A stretch of DNA of 64,000 nt, taken from Microplitis mediator. Taxonomy: Eukaryota > Arthropoda > Insecta > Hymenoptera > Braconidae. The notes under the pieces were generated by a model. The model saw only the letters and a program-made list of their open reading frames with translations. It did not search any database and was not told the origin of the DNA. Shown here piece after piece: positions 11,576-57,643 of the stretch (positions are counted from its first letter, which is position 1; each line of letters begins with the position of its first letter). The position numbers were made by a program, and so were the translations under genes. The stretch lies in assembly GCF_029852145.1 (NCBI RefSeq), contig NC_079971.1, positions 24,640,563 to 24,704,562 on the forward strand, given 5' to 3'.

Positions 11576-13925
11576 GGGAAGTTACGAATAAATTGGAAAT
11601 TTTTTGACTATTTGACCCTAATTTCGAATCGAACATGATCCGCACATCCCTAATATACGTAAATATAGTTGAGCCTGTGAAAAAATGGACTTTTCCCCCA
11701 CCATTTTTCTACAGTTAAGTCATTACTGCGCATGCGCATTAGTGCTAGTTCATGGACTTAATTATAGCAAAGTAGTGGAAGAAAAATTCATTCTTTTGCA
11801 GACTGAACTATAAAATTATATAGAGAAATAAAATAAAAAAAAAATAAACAATAGGGTTAGAAAAATAAATAACAAAAAAACATTAAAAAAAATATATATT
11901 TTTAACAAAATATAAACCATGTAATACACAGTACTATTATTTATTAAATTATTATACTCATTATTTATAAATATCAATACAAAAATTGTTTACACATACA
12001 ATAGAAAACAATATACACAATTGTCTATATATATTTACCATACACATATCAAGGTTATAAACATACAATATATACCAACTTCTACAATTACGATTGTAAT
12101 AATAGTAATAGTAATAATAACAGGAACAATTATTATTATTATTGTTATTAATATTCTTTAAATTATTATTATTATATGATAATTAATAATAAACATAACA
12201 ATGACTTAAGTGTAAGGACTAGAGGGCCTCTTTGGCGAGGGACCAAATTTTTATAATAATGATAATTAATTAGTTATTGATGGTAATTAAATACTAGGTA
12301 TTTATTTTTAGTTAAATATTTTTATAACCAACATTTATTATTTTTATTTTTATGTACAATTTTAAATTATTAACAAAAAAAAAATATTTATGGCAATCGA
12401 GAGACGAAAATTTTTTTTATCCGAACCGTCTCCACATTAATTTTTTTTTTTAATTAAATCAAAAACTCGTTTTTAACCCGGGTCATAACGGTAATTTATC
12501 TGGATATTTTTAGATGCAAGGATTGTAATTTTTCAAAATTTTTTTGGAATTTACAAAAAAATTTAAAAATTCATTTTTTTTTACCAAAAAATATCCTGGG
12601 CAAAATGTAATTTTTTGACAGCTGGATAAATTGCCATTTTTTTTTTTATCTGACCATTTTGCCCCAGGTGACCAACTTGCCCATTACGAATTTGTCTTCG
12701 CAAATTTTTAATTTTGAAGGGTCAGATTTTCTTGAGAAAATTTTTTTATGGATTAGGAATTTTTTAAATTTTGGCCGAAAAAAAAATTTTGCAAGACTAA
12801 AAAAAAATATATGACAATATATACGTTTCGTAATTTCGAATGTCGAGTTGTGTAAATGTGTAAGTATTTAGTTAAGTCTAATAAATAATTTTTATGGCAG
12901 CATTGGTAGCACCTATTATAATTATTGAGTAAACGAAAAATAAATTTTATTGTATGGAAAGAAGGGAAAAAAATATATATAAATTTTAAATAAATATTAA
13001 TACTTATTGAATAAAATGAATCAAGTGAAGTGAACATACGGTTTATAAGAGTACATAATCTACAGGTGTTCAACATCTCTGAGAGTGTAACGTTTAATGT
13101 AAATTACTGGTTTCTCTATCATAATCCCCTTCTCTCTCCATTTCACTCGGGCGTTACGAAATTATTCGTTCCAGTAACTTCTTTAGTCTCTCGATTGAGT
13201 CTCGTGTACTTATTTTCATTTTTTTAATCATTTTTTTAGATAAAAAAACCGATGGTTTACAATAATTACAATTTTTATCATAATTGGATCTAATACGACC
13301 CAATTAATTGGAGTCCAATTGAATCTCTTCATCAAATTTCCACGAATCAATCACATTTCCATTTTTGTTCAAATTTTAATTTTAGATCTAATTGGTTAGA
13401 TCTAATTAATTAGATCTAACCACTAGATCTAATTATGGAAACTAGTTATGATTGATTCAGCTCAATTAGACAAGTTATCCGATTTTACAGTATTTATTAA
13501 TTGGATCTGATTGTTAGATCCAATTATTAATTAGATCTGATAGTTGAATCATTCTATTAATTAAATCTTGCCAGTGACGCAAAATTTATTAAATTTAATC
13601 CCCGGTATTTTTTTAAGTTCAGATCTAATTAATAATTAGATCTAACAATTCATGAGTGTATTCGACTTAGTATCTTTAATTAATACATTAATTAGATAGA
13701 AATTAATTTTTATTGCGACACCCAATTAATAAATAAATTTTTGTTTTGCCTAGTTCAGATCCAATGACTCAAAAAGTGTGATTATGACTCCAATTACTGG
13801 CAGTTTTGCATGAAATTTAATATCAATCATCACTATACACTCAGGGACCAGATCCAATAGTAAAAATACTCAAACAATTAATCCCAAGCCCAAAAATTTA
13901 GATCTAATTAAACCGCATTCTTTGG
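11576..13925. other. Gene-free stretch; probably 3' UTR or flank of the minus-strand gene ending at 13926
   Basis: Mostly AT-rich. Locally more complex stretches at 11690-11800 (includes CATTACTGCGCATGCGCATT, a NRF-1-like palindromic site), 12195-12240 and 13030-13225 could be untranslated exon. Copies of 'GGTGACCAACTTGCCC'-type sequence lie near 12665. From 13270 the AGATCTAATT motif begins. Confidence 0.5.
13270..13920. repeat. AGATCTAATT-rich DNA, 3' flank of the PH-like gene
   Basis: Many non-tandem copies of AGATCTAATTA, GATCCAATTA and their reverse complements. It is the leftmost part of a domain carrying the same motif up to about 21930. Confidence 0.75.
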
Positions 13926-46319
<32,394 letters not shown>

Positions 46320-47162
46320 TTATTTAAATCCCGTCTCGTCTTTTCGAGAAAAATCACTCCAATTACATTTTAACTATGCACGTTAATTTAACATAACAAC
46401 AATAATTTATATATTAATTATTTAGAAAATTATTAACAAACCACTGGTTAATTAAGTTAAGACATGATTAATTAAAACTCGTTAGGATAAACGATAAATA
46501 ATTGAATCTATATCGCTCGCGGCAAAACACTTTTACTCCATATGACCTCGGATCCGTTTTAATATAACTGCAATTGCATTTTAAACAACCTGCACGCTTC
46601 ATCGAACATATAACACGACATATTAACTCTCAACTCACAATATTATTTATATATTTACATATATATGTAATTTTTTTTTTTTTTTAAATAAAAATCTCGA
46701 GTATTTATCTCCTCATTTTTTAAAACTCATCTTCATTCTCTTCATTTAGTCTCATATATTATACATGTATATATATAATTATATATATGTTATCTCATAT
46801 ATTTTCCACTTATATAAATAGATGTAGATATACTATTTATATTATTTATTATTTAATTCATGACTGTTATTTTAATTAAAAAAACAATTTATGCTGTCAT
46901 ATATTTTCATATTTGTTGTTTGGATATATATATGTATGTGTGAATTATTTGGACACTTTATTTTTTGAATATCACTAGGGAGAAGAAGTCACGTAAATCC
47001 AGATGTGGGAAATTTTAAGCGTTTTTTGGGGGCGGGGGTGGATTTTTTGAGAGAGTGAGGGCTGGGGGTGAAGCACTGGGTGATTTTTTAATTAAAGATG
47101 TTTGATTTTTAATTTAAATTATAACAACACGTAGATTGTGCAGGACGCACAGCCGGCGTACG

Positions 47163-47167
47163 ACTGA
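47163..47167 (-). promoter_or_regulatory. Candidate initiator (TCAGT) for the PH-like gene
   Basis: On the minus strand TCAGTCGTACGCCGGCTG, an arthropod-type initiator within a GC-rich island (47130-47220) about 840 bases upstream of the ATG at 46319. The leader could be one 5' UTR exon or be spliced. Inference from motif, composition and position. Confidence 0.4.
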
Positions 47168-47939
47168 CCGACAAGCGGAAGAGTGTCGGCTGTCGTTTCT
47201 ACTCTCCCCTCTACGAACGCTTATTATTATTTCTCTCATTCTATTTTCGCTTATTCATGAGAATATATATACATATGTATGTATATATATATGTGGATTT
47301 ATTGTTATTTAATAAATATTATTTTATATTAAATCATTTTTTTATATTTTTGATTCATATATTTTTCAAAATTTCGATAAAAATATTAATTACATAATTA
47401 ATTATTTTGAGACATCTCATTTTTCCTCATATATATTTTTACATTTATATATTATATTTTTACAGAAAATTATTTTATATTAAATTGATTTTTTAAATTT
47501 TGATTTATATATTTTTGAAAATATTAATAAAGAAGTGAAAAAATTTTTCATGTAAATCTCTATATTTTTTTTGACTTTTTTTTAATGTGCGCGCATAGAA
47601 AAAACAGTTAACTTGAGCCGCGAAAGTTATTTTGGTTTAAAAAATTTTTTTTGACCAATTAGGCAACAAATCAAAACTTTTTCGTGCCTAGCAAAGAATT
47701 GTCAAAATTTTTGAATTGAATAAAAAAATATTGACTTTTTTTAAGAGTGTTTACTTTTTAATATGAATGACACGTTGTTTTAACAAGAGGTGTTAAATTT
47801 TTGTAGCAATATTGCATATTTTTTTTGAAAAAGTCATATTTCTTAAAATAAGTACGAACATTTTACCGCAAAAATTTTTGAATGACGAACCGAAAAAAAA
47901 AAGTTGCTTAAACCAAGTGAAAAATTTCTTATAAGGAAA

Positions 47940-48060
47940 AATATATACGGTAGAAGGGGAAGTCACCAGAGCTAAGCAGAGCAGTAGCGAGAGTAGTTCA
48001 GTGCTCGCCGCAAGATCGCGCTCAGTCGTTAATAGTGTCTCTAGTGAGAAACATACTTCA
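47940..48060 (+). promoter_or_regulatory. Possible plus-strand promoter/5' UTR island
   Basis: GC-rich patch within AT-rich DNA with two TCAGT initiator motifs (near 47998 and 48025: TTCAGTGCTCGCC and CTCAGTCGTTAAT). It could start a transcript that uses the candidate exons at 49806 and 51813, or serve a non-coding RNA. No long frame follows. Confidence 0.3.
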
Positions 48061-49805
48061 AAAGTGTTATCATTAAAAATTGAACAAAATTTTTCAGCCG
48101 AGAATATATGGGTTTGTTTTTTCTAAATTTTTTACCCGATGTTAAATTACAAATAAGAAACACATAAACCGATCGTTTAATATTTAAAATAGATATATTT
48201 GGTTAGTTTCTATAAAACGAGAACAAAATAAATCTATATGACCATTGTAAAACATGTCTTACAAATAAAATAAAATTGAATAAATTATTTACAGCCGCAA
48301 TACCCTTCCGCTATTCGGCAGATAGACAGAATCTATTTTCATGGGAATCTAATAAATTCTCTTGATATCATAGCAATTAGTTTTGAATTGTTTGTTATGC
48401 AATAGTTTTCTTGATATATTTACGTATATATATCTAAACGAATACTGAATCTATTATTTTAGATCGTATTAAAACAAAACGAAATGGATCTTTTTGTGTG
48501 ATGAAAACGAATATAAAAAAACAAGATAACTCAATTGAATGATTGTTTTTGCTCGTACGTTGTTTTTCATTCTTTCTTCGGTAATTCTAGTATTTAATAA
48601 AGTAATCGAATTATAACTTTTGGCCATCGAAACTTCCTCAAAATTTTATTACAAGTTCAAAAATATTTTTGTTTTTTAGTAAAAAAAAAAATTGTCTACG
48701 ATAGCAACTAGAACTCGTGGTCGTTTGTAAAAATTTTAAATCTTGTTTTTTTTTTTTGGGGCTTTTATGGCAAACATATATTACATTTTATAAATTTATT
48801 GGTAAATATGCCAATGATTATTCTCTATCTCAATGAGAAAGGAAATTACTTTACAAATTTACAATTTAATGTCTTCTCTGCAGTATAACTTGTAATCCTT
48901 GTAAAGCAAAGAATAGAGAGTTTAGGTGACACGTTACGACGATCTCACATTTAAACGCGTGCTCAGCGAGAGTCAAAGACCGGTAACTGCAACTGAATTT
49001 TTAATAACTCATCACTTCTTATATTTTTTTTCTCAGAAATTTATTATTTTTTTTTCTCCATTGTTGCCTCAGGTCACTGATTAAACGACTCAAATTTCGA
49101 AATTATGTCAACATTTTTTTTTAAACCCCAAAATTTAAGATTTTACAGGCACCAAAATTTTGAAAACAAATTTTTCCACTGAAAATTTAAAATTTCGCCG
49201 AAAATAATTCCATTCATTTTTTTTAAACTTAAAAATTAAATCTTACAAAAATTATGACATGAAAAAAAATTTTTGAAAATCACACCCCAGTCTGAAAAAA
49301 AATTTTATAATAATTTCGAGTTCTTAAACATCATAAAATAGAGTATATAAATTTTCAAAATCAAAAGTTCGAAATTAGGACCTTAAAAAAAATTGAATTT
49401 TCAGTCTTTGTTTAAATTTCAAATTCAAAAATAAAATTGCTATTTTCTTTTTCTAAAATATGTAGAAAGATTGATGGTGATGAAGGAGTTGCAGTTAAAA
49501 AAAATATATAAGGGTGTCTGGAGGAGAAATTTTAAAATAGCCCAAGACGGTTTTGAATTTACAAAACAGAAAACAAAAAAAAAATTCTCATCTTTTATTT
49601 ATTTATTATTTAACTTTTTAATTTAAATACTTGACAAGACCACAGAATTCATGATTAAGTTCATTTATTATTTAACAATAATTGTATACTTTTAGATAAA
49701 AAAAAACAAAGTGTCAGGCGGGTTTAGTTAAATTTTTTTTTCGCGGGAATTTAAGCTGAGTTTAAAAAAGACAAAAAAATAATTTTGGTTAATGCATGTT
49801 TTATT

Positions 49806-49948
49806 CAGTGTGCAGATCTTGTGCGCATCTTTACGTATTTAATCATATTAGAAGTGAAGGTTTTATTTAAAAACTCTGGGAATATGTTTGAGTCATCGGT
49901 CTCAGTCAGCGATGCAATTTACCAGGCTTTTAACTTAACACTTTTCGG
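49806..49948 (+). CDS. Isolated candidate exon, unrecognised
   Basis: After the acceptor TTTTATTCAG the frame reads CADLVRIFTYLIILEVK, then GNMFESSVSVSDAIYQAFNL, up to a possible donor (TTTTCG|GTTCGT near 49948). Composition is richer than the surroundings. The ESSVSVSDAIY phrase faintly recalls the C-terminal part of insect odorant receptors, but the flanking residues do not fit well. It could be a decayed gene fragment. Confidence 0.3.
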
Positions 49949-51039
49949 TTCGTATATTACTGTAATAATAAAATGTATATACAGTTTTTATTTACTCATT
50001 TTTTTGATAAAAAAAATTTTTACAAACTTTAAAAAAAATTATTTTCAATTCTGAGGGAATTCAAATTCCGTACTTTTGGCGGCAATTTAAAAAAAAGTGT
50101 ATTTATATTTTTTGAGGGTTTTTTGAAATGACCGCGTTGGTTATTGGGCTTGAAAAAATTACTCCATTTTTAAGAGGCATAAAAAAAAATTATAAATAAA
50201 TAATTAAATTAAAAACAAGCTTGCGAGTTAATCATTCTTATCTTGACATATTTGCAGATAACGATAACAAATCAATATTTTTTATTCTTTTATTTAATGA
50301 AAAATATTTAAGTATCATAAATATGTGATATTTAATTGGTAATGGTTGTAATTATTAATTTATATTTAGTTTCATTATTTTATAGAATAATGACCTCATT
50401 ACTTTATTATATATGTACATATACCTGTATATATGTATATAAATTTTTTTTTCGGTAAAAAATCCCTTAGTTATAAATTTTGGAAATAATCGTTGGAAAA
50501 AAATTTAAATCTCTATAGATCTAATTTTTTTCATTAATTAGATTTATATAGATCTAATTTTTTTTTCTGAACATATACTCGCTTTTGTCATAAATTATTA
50601 ATGTCAAAATTTCATAAAAAAATGCGAAAATTTAAATTATAATTTAAAATTTAAATATATATGTATATATACAATGCATTAAATAAACGTATATTAGATT
50701 ATTATCAATAAACGTTTAAAGTGCAAGCTAATAAATGGCAAATATCTAATTCAAGATACATTTCTAATGTAATTTATAAGCATATATATATACTTTAATT
50801 TTATATATTATCTTATAGTTGGAAGTTGAATGTACATAAGAAAATAACTTGCAGACAAGTGGACTTTTACTTTCACTATCAAAAGAATTACGCTTCCATT
50901 ATAACAACAATAATCCACTACCAGCTATACATACATATATATATATATTTTTTATATATATTTCTTTTTTTTCTTAATTCTCCCAATTTATTAAATTTCA
51001 ACTTCAAGTTCCAATTGCAGCTCAATGCATGGGTTTAGA

Positions 51040-51430
51040 AAAAAAGTCAAAGAGACCATTTTTTTGTAAAATTTAATTCTCTACGAAAAATAATCATACA
51101 CTTTTTTCTCTAAACTCAATAGTTTATAAGATATTTGAATTTTATCCTTAAGTCAAAAAATTGTAAATCAGATATTTGAAATTTTGTATTTTTTTGGCTT
51201 TAACTCAAAATTGTGACTAAACTACTAAAGATATGACAAATATTGACTGATTTAAGTTTATAGTAAATTAAATTTCCTACAAAAATTGACTGATTCATTT
51301 GTTTCATAAACTCAATTGCTTACAAGATATTTCAATTTGAAAGATTGTAAAAATTTATCATTAGTTTTTGATAAAAAAAAATTTTTTTCTAAAGCAAAAA
51401 TATATAGATAAACTATCATTAATACTTGTG
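51040..51430. repeat. Two diverged palindromic-core units
   Basis: 'TTTTGTAAAATTTAATTCTC' near 51062 and 'TTATAGTAAATTAAATTTCC' near 51258, about 195 bases apart, with 'AACTACTAAAGATATGACAA'. Confidence 0.6.
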
Positions 51431-51812
51431 TTGACGTGTGATTAAGGATAAGTGCCCTTGAAAAAAATTTTATCGTTATCTATAAGTCAGACATAACTTT
51501 GACGTTTGACGGATTGACGAAACTTTCACTAAAACTTGTAATTTCTGCTCAGTTGTTAATTTTTTTAAAATTTAAACCCAACAAAATGACTCACTGATAA
51601 TATTTTTTTTTCTTTTTACTTCCCTATCTATGGTTCGAAAATTATGACAAATTAAATTATGAATCACAAGATGATTATTTTTTGGAAAAGCAAAAAAAAG
51701 ATCAAAGTCAGGACTAAAATTTTGGTTGGAATTTAAATGGAAGAAATAATTTTTTTTTTCAGAGTAATTTGAATGCTAAATTTTTTAAACTCATTAAAGT
51801 TAATTATTTAGG

Positions 51813-51996
51813 CATTGGAGAATTTAAAAAACGTTAAAGAGGATAATGAACCCGGTCACTACTCGTTTATAAGCCGGATTATAATGTCGCGTTTGGCGCC
51901 GAGTCGCCGGGAATTAAAAAAAAATCACTTTATATCTAATAGAATATATTTTATTTACTCACGGATATGTTTACTCATTACCTACACAAATCAGTG
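51813..51996 (+). CDS. Isolated candidate terminal exon, unrecognised
   Basis: After the acceptor TTATTTAG it reads ALENLKNVKEDNEPGHYSF, then SRIIMSRLAPSRRELKKNHF and runs to a stop near 51996. The first 100 bases are much richer in GC than the neighbourhood. Basic, no domain recognised. Whether it belongs with the candidate exon at 49806 cannot be told: the donor is uncertain, so the phase cannot be tested. Confidence 0.35.
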
Positions 51997-52069
51997 ACTC
52001 ATACCTGCATTAATTAGCGCACGCTAATTAATTAATTTCATAATTAAATTTAATAATTTTAATATTTTT

Positions 52070-52380
52070 AGGGATTTAACGTTTGCTGACTTTGTAATCG
52101 AAATAACTTTGAAACGATCGAAAAAACAGAAAAAATAAATGAGTACATATTTGTAGGAAATTTAATGCTCTACAAAATTGTATTGATATATTTTTATCAT
52201 ATTTTTGATAGTTCAGCCAGAATCTTAATTTAAAGAACTCGTGGAATATAAAGGAGTAGTAAAATCGTTTTTTTGGGAATTTTGAATTTTGAATCCAAAT
52301 TATGGACAAACTATCAAAGACGCGGAAAAAATGTATGAGAATATAGTCGTTGGAAATTTAATTTCCCGTAAGAAAGTGTT
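52070..52380. repeat. Palindromic-core units, diverged
   Basis: 'TTTGTAGGAAATTTAATGCT' near 52148 and 'TCGTTGGAAATTTAATTTCC' near 52345, with 'TTTTTGATAGTTCAGCCAG' between them. Confidence 0.6.
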
Positions 52381-53760
52381 TTTTTTTACAAAATTTAGTT
52401 AAGTTGCATACTTAAGACGTAATTTTAATTTTGATCTGAAGGAACGAATTTCAGTTTTGTTGAAAATTTCGGGAATTTTCGAAAGAATTGTTGACAATAA
52501 TCGCTAACTGGTAGATGAAAATATTCTTAAAATCAATTTGGCATAAGAAAATGAGGATCTTGAATCTAACTAAGGTCGATAAAAAATTTTCCTTTAATTT
52601 TATGAGCGTAACTTTATAAAGCAGCTGTCAGAGTGCGCCACGGTCTGGAAAGAAGTGATATATTTTTGAAACCTTAATTCTAAGTTACGGAGGGATAAGA
52701 TTATTCCAATCAACAAGAAGTTAAAGAATGAAATTACGAGATCCATAAGACAGAAAATTAAATAATAATTTTGATTTAATTACCATAGAATACTTCAAAA
52801 ATATAGAGTACTGAGCTTGGTCTATAATATACTTGTAATTTTTATATATGATATGACACACATAAGTTAGTGAATGCTCGAGAATTAGAAGCTTTAATAG
52901 ATTTAAAAATTCATTGTAGAATAATTATGGTCAAATATTTACTTTGACTGAACTGAAGAAATGAGCAATCAATCCGGAAAATTTTTCAAAGTTAATTAAA
53001 TACTAAAGAATTTTAAATATAAAATGATTATTGAATACGTTTCCATTTAGGCGTTCCGCCGACATTAATTAAATTAAAAAATTGACTTTAAATTCCCGGC
53101 CATGAGGTATCGCTCAATCTAAAAGTACCAAATTGTTTTCTGCAGCTGATAGCAATACCCATAATTTTCTTATATCTATGGACAAACAACCTCGCAATCT
53201 AATGCCAGTTTTGTATTATCACTGTCACATAAGTTTCCATTTTATCGGCGTCTAAAGCGATACCATATATCGATTGCATCTAAAGACGACTTACAATTAA
53301 GCTAGAAACGAATTTTACATCTTTTCTGGTCAAAATAGAGCGTTTGCGCCGTTCAAATCGCTGGAAAGTGTAAATTTTGGATAGACTTCGACATTAAGAA
53401 TTACGATTTGATGGATAGGATAAATAGACATAAAGAATAATGCTTCTCATAACTTTTCGAATCAATTGGATCTGTTAATAAAATATAAAACCTACTTAAT
53501 AAAATTCATTTGAGTTTCAAAAAATATCTTTGTTGATAATTCTTTACAATTACGAATGGTTTAAATATGCTTTCTAATTTTTATCTTTTATAAGTTCTCT
53601 TTCCTTAAGGAACTCCAACAATTACTTTGTATTCAATTAAGTTTTTAGATTTTCATAGTTATTTTAAATATGTAATAAATACGTATCACAACGAAACCGC
53701 TACATGATCGGTGCTTAAAGACTCTGAGACACCACTCTGTATACGGAAATGTTTTCTTGG

Positions 53761-53848
53761 CGCGGTCCCTCTAGTGGCGGAACAAACGTACTACTGTCGT
53801 AAATTTGTGACTGTAGTATACTAGTTTCGCCACTAGAGGGACTGCACC
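53761..53848. promoter_or_regulatory. Mirrored pair of CCACTAGAGGG motifs at the palindrome centre
   Basis: CCGCCACTAGAGGGACCGCG on the minus strand (53761-53780) and CGCCACTAGAGGGACTGC on the plus strand (53828-53845). Both resemble CTCF cores but miss the GGC that follows in the consensus. They may simply be the element's own sequence. Confidence 0.35.
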
Positions 53849-54069
53849 TAGAAAACATTTCCGTATACAGAGTGGTATCTCAGAGTCTTTAACCGCCGAT
53901 CATGTGGCAATTTTGTTTGGATATATATATACCACATATTTAAAATAATTTAGAAATCTAAACTTAAATGAATACAAAGTAATTGTTGGAGTTCCTTAGG
54001 ATCAGGAATAATTTATAATGTTAACAATTAAAAATCATATATATCGAACCATTTGTAGTTATGAGAAAT

Positions 54070-54290
54070 TTATTTTTTTTCTTCAATTAGCTGCATTGCC
54101 AATAGTATGCAGATTTTTATGTGCTTTTGTAACGCCATATTCGCCGAGCTATGATATTTTTTCATACAAATAGGGCAAACATAAGACAACTTGTAGGTTA
54201 TTCTTAGCATGAACTCTTTTGTACTTTTCACTAACTGGCAGTAGTACGAGCTCCGCAAACGCTTTATTTTGACCAGGAAGGCATTTAATG
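54070..54290 (-). pseudogene. C2HC zinc-finger-like coding fragment in the inverted duplication
   Basis: The minus-strand frame reads AFLVKIKRLRSSYYCQLVK, then YVCPICMKKYHSS and ALQKHIKICILLAM to a stop at 54070. The pattern CPIC-x15-H-x3-C would suit a C2HC zinc finger. There is no ATG in the frame, so it would be a terminal exon or a gene fragment. The other arm encodes a matching SFLVKIERLRRSNRWKV on the plus strand near 53320-53370, ending in a stop. Confidence 0.4.
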
Positions 54291-55449
54291 AACATACTTA
54301 AAATAATATTTAATGTCTGGTAGAAATAAAAACTTACACAGATAAAAATATAGATATATTATACAATTATGTACAAAATTTTTGAATTGTAAATCCCGGG
54401 TCAAAAAAATAACTGTGTTTCTTTTTCTGGTACTAATTAACTAGATTAAGATTGTAATGATTGACTTGAATACAACTTGTTTGACTTAGAAATTTCAAAA
54501 AAGTAAAAATTAAGTTAATTTTTTGCCCTGTGATGCGAAAAAATCATATATAAGAAGAAGTCAGTATTACAAACAAGACTACTCTCCATATTTTCGAAGT
54601 ACTTCATGATAAATAAAATCAATGTTACTGAGTGAAATTTTTTTTATCATAAATCAAGAAATACTATTTTTTTCTAGACTACTATTACATATGCGCAGAC
54701 ATATGAAATCTCGTCATGACGTGTCATAACTTGAAGTCCTGAATGTTCTCTCTTTCGAGGTCTGACTTTTTTCAGCTTCCATAATTTTCTTATAGTTTAA
54801 GATCGTTCCTTGGATTGAATTTGAAATTTTTCTGAAAATTTATTACTAAGGTTGCATTGATTTTCACAAAATGACAACAGCAAGTAAATTAATCAATTAA
54901 TATAATTTATTTGATTTTTTTTATATCCACTGAAATTAACCGCCGATTAAAAATCGCAATTACATATATAATACATGTTGGTACGTATTACATATTATAC
55001 AAATTTTTTGGTTTTATCTTTATTTTTTCTCTTACAGTCGATAAATAAAACTACTAAAAATAGACTCGTCTATTTTTAAAGCGATTACAAATTGCGGGAC
55101 GTTACATATTTTATTATTTTTTTTCTAACTATTCGAAGATCTCTTTACTCATCATTTAACTTTATTTTATATATTATAACGATTAATATATTAATATTAT
55201 TATTAGTAATAATTTTATTTTATTAAACGCTCATAAATCTATTGATTACATTTGTCTTAATTATAAATATATATGTATATATTAATAATATTTTGCACTT
55301 TAGTCTTCAAAAGTCCCTCTAATTAAGCGCGCATATAAAATAAAAAAAGCTACATATTCATATTTATATACTTTTATCTATAAAACTTATCACATACCGT
55401 GATGCGAAAACTTATCAAACGCAATGTATTTTTTTTTTCAAAAAGTCAC

Positions 55450-56440
55450 ATATGAGGGAACAGGAGAGGGGGGGGTAAACGGGCTACCCCTAAAATAGGT
55501 TAAAAAAAAGTCTTTTTGAATATTAAATAAGGGAGGGTGGGGCAGAGCCCCCCTGAAATTTTGATCAAAAAAAAATTTTTTTTTTTCGACTAATTACTAT
55601 AACTCCGATATGTTTGCGCATTTTTACCCCTACGCATGACATTTGGGGCAAAATGAACAAGCCCAAAATTTTGAAAAAGTGATTTTTTCATATTTTTATC
55701 GTCAAATTAAAAAAAAATGATTATAATTGCACATTTCTAGCCCTACGCATAACACCTGGGGCAAAATGGACCAGCCGAAACTTCCGAAAAAATTATTTTT
55801 TCATATTTTTCGGCCGTTTCTTTATGTAAGAGGCAAATTTGCTTACTAAAAATTTATAAAAATAAAATTTTTTTTTTTAGTTGATAAATTTTTGAAATAA
55901 AGTAAAACTATAGAATTGTTTTTTTTTTTTATTAAATAACAATTAGTGATTAAGGTAATCGAGAGTGAACGATTTATTACACCTTAAAAAATTTTTTTCG
56001 AGTGATATAAAACCAAAAATAGTTGTCAAGAGAAAGAAATACATTCTTAATGATGAAAACAATTTAAAAACAAAAAAAACGAAAAAAAAAATTTTTTATC
56101 ATTTTTGGAGGGGGGCCGCTCTGCCTCACAAAAAAAAAATTTTTTTTTTCTGAATTTCGGGAAAATGTCCATAAATTTGTTCGAAATAGGACAAAAGTAA
56201 AATGATCTTATGGTTGAAAGCCACAAAATTAATAACTATTGGATGCAAAGAAAAAAAAATCTTTGGTAGTTTGTATCATAAAAAAAAGTCATCAAAATTT
56301 TTTGATTGACTTCGATTTTTGAAAAAATTCAAAATAATGCTCAATTATATTCACAAAAGTGATCTTGGAATGTTTGAAAAAAAACCTTTTTTATAAAATT
56401 CTGGAGGTATCTTCCCCCCCCCCACTCTGTCCCCTCAATT
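55450..56440. mobile_element. GGGGAGGGTGGGGCAGAG-type element, copy 1 (eroded)
   Basis: Homologous over about 750 bases to 63202-63954, with the same order of landmarks: GGGAGGGTGGGGCAGAG, GACATTTGGGGCAAAATG, ACACCTGGGGCAAAATGGAC, and the AAAAAATTTTTTTCGAGTGA region. The left end (55531) and the right end (56412-56436, CCCCCCCCCCACTCTGTCCCC) are damaged. A 62-codon frame at 55965-56153 is shared with copy 2 but is not protein-like. Confidence 0.85.
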
Positions 56441-57016
56441 AATTAATTTATCAAAAAAGATATGAATTTTCCTCATGTACATAAAAAAATACAAACAAAA
56501 AATTTGAATATTCATATCTTTCTGATTGAATCGTAACTTTTTATGTATAACGTCATTATTTCAATAAATTTTTTTGAATATTTTAATTAAACGATTATTG
56601 CCAACGTTTTGTTTGTTTACATAATTAGTTTTGCATGTATATGGAGTAATCTATGTATATTTGTATATATATTTTGTTTTTATATTAGGTTACTAATTCA
56701 AATTATAATTCCACTTAATTTCTCAGTATTATTTTTTGTTCAGTTAAAATCATTATCGGTCTATTCGATACACGTAAATTTGATAATAAATTTTTTTGAG
56801 GCAGGGTTTTAACTAATGACCTAATTGTTCTACTCAGCCAGAAATTAATTAAAAATGTTCGTTCGCTGTCATTAGGACTCAAGAATTTTCGATATTTTTA
56901 TCAAATCATTACTAAAAAAATCGCAATGTCGCCAATCCTACTTCAATTTTTTGATTCACAATCCAGTTTATCAATTACTTACACTACTGAGATTAATAAT
57001 AGTAATATACCATATA

Positions 57017-57062
57017 TATATAGATCATATGTATAGATATATATATATATATATATATATAA
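57017..57062. repeat. (TA)n microsatellite
   Basis: TATA-dinucleotide tract with few interruptions. Confidence 0.85.
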
Positions 57063-57643
57063 TAGGGTAGCAATATCTTTTCGACTTTTTTTTCATGTAG
57101 AACTCCCATGAATACTTCAATCCAAAATTTCACAGGTCAAATCCAAAAAAAAAAAAGAAAATCCAAAAAATACTGCCGCCCTAATACATATATATTTATA
57201 TACTTCTAAATAAATTTCGAGCAGTTATCTTACAACGCAGCTGAATAAGCATTTAAGCTCTTCCTCCATACCGAAATTTCTTCACAACCCATTTTTTATT
57301 CAATTAATTGATCTATTGATTAATCAATTAATTAATTAAGTAATTTCTTCAGTTACTTCTTCATGATTCAAAAGCATCCTATTCAATATATACTATGCAT
57401 ATAATATGATGATTAACTACTCTGACTAAAATATATATTTATTAAATAAATATACGATTAATTAACAATTGATGATAAATATTCAACAATGGTAATTGAC
57501 TTACTAGGGTTCTAGCCGATTCACTAAAAAGCCAAATACACATTTTTAGTGACTTTTGATATGTGCATTTAAAGTTATTATTTATTATAAAATTTACTTT
57601 TTATAATCAACAATCTCATCACGTTTTTTTTTATAAATATTAA

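Larger units (their letters stand above)
53310..54290. repeat. ~1 kb inverted duplication with a near-perfect centre
   Basis: The inner arms 53604-53790 and 53815-54000 are strongly complementary (for example 'GGAACTCCAACAATTACTTT' against its complement at 53975-53995, and 'ACTCTGTATACGGAAATGTT' at 53735). The outer arms are diverged but still match to 'CTGGTCAAAATAGAGCGTTT' (53327) against its complement near 54270. The centre lies near 53802. Confidence 0.85.
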
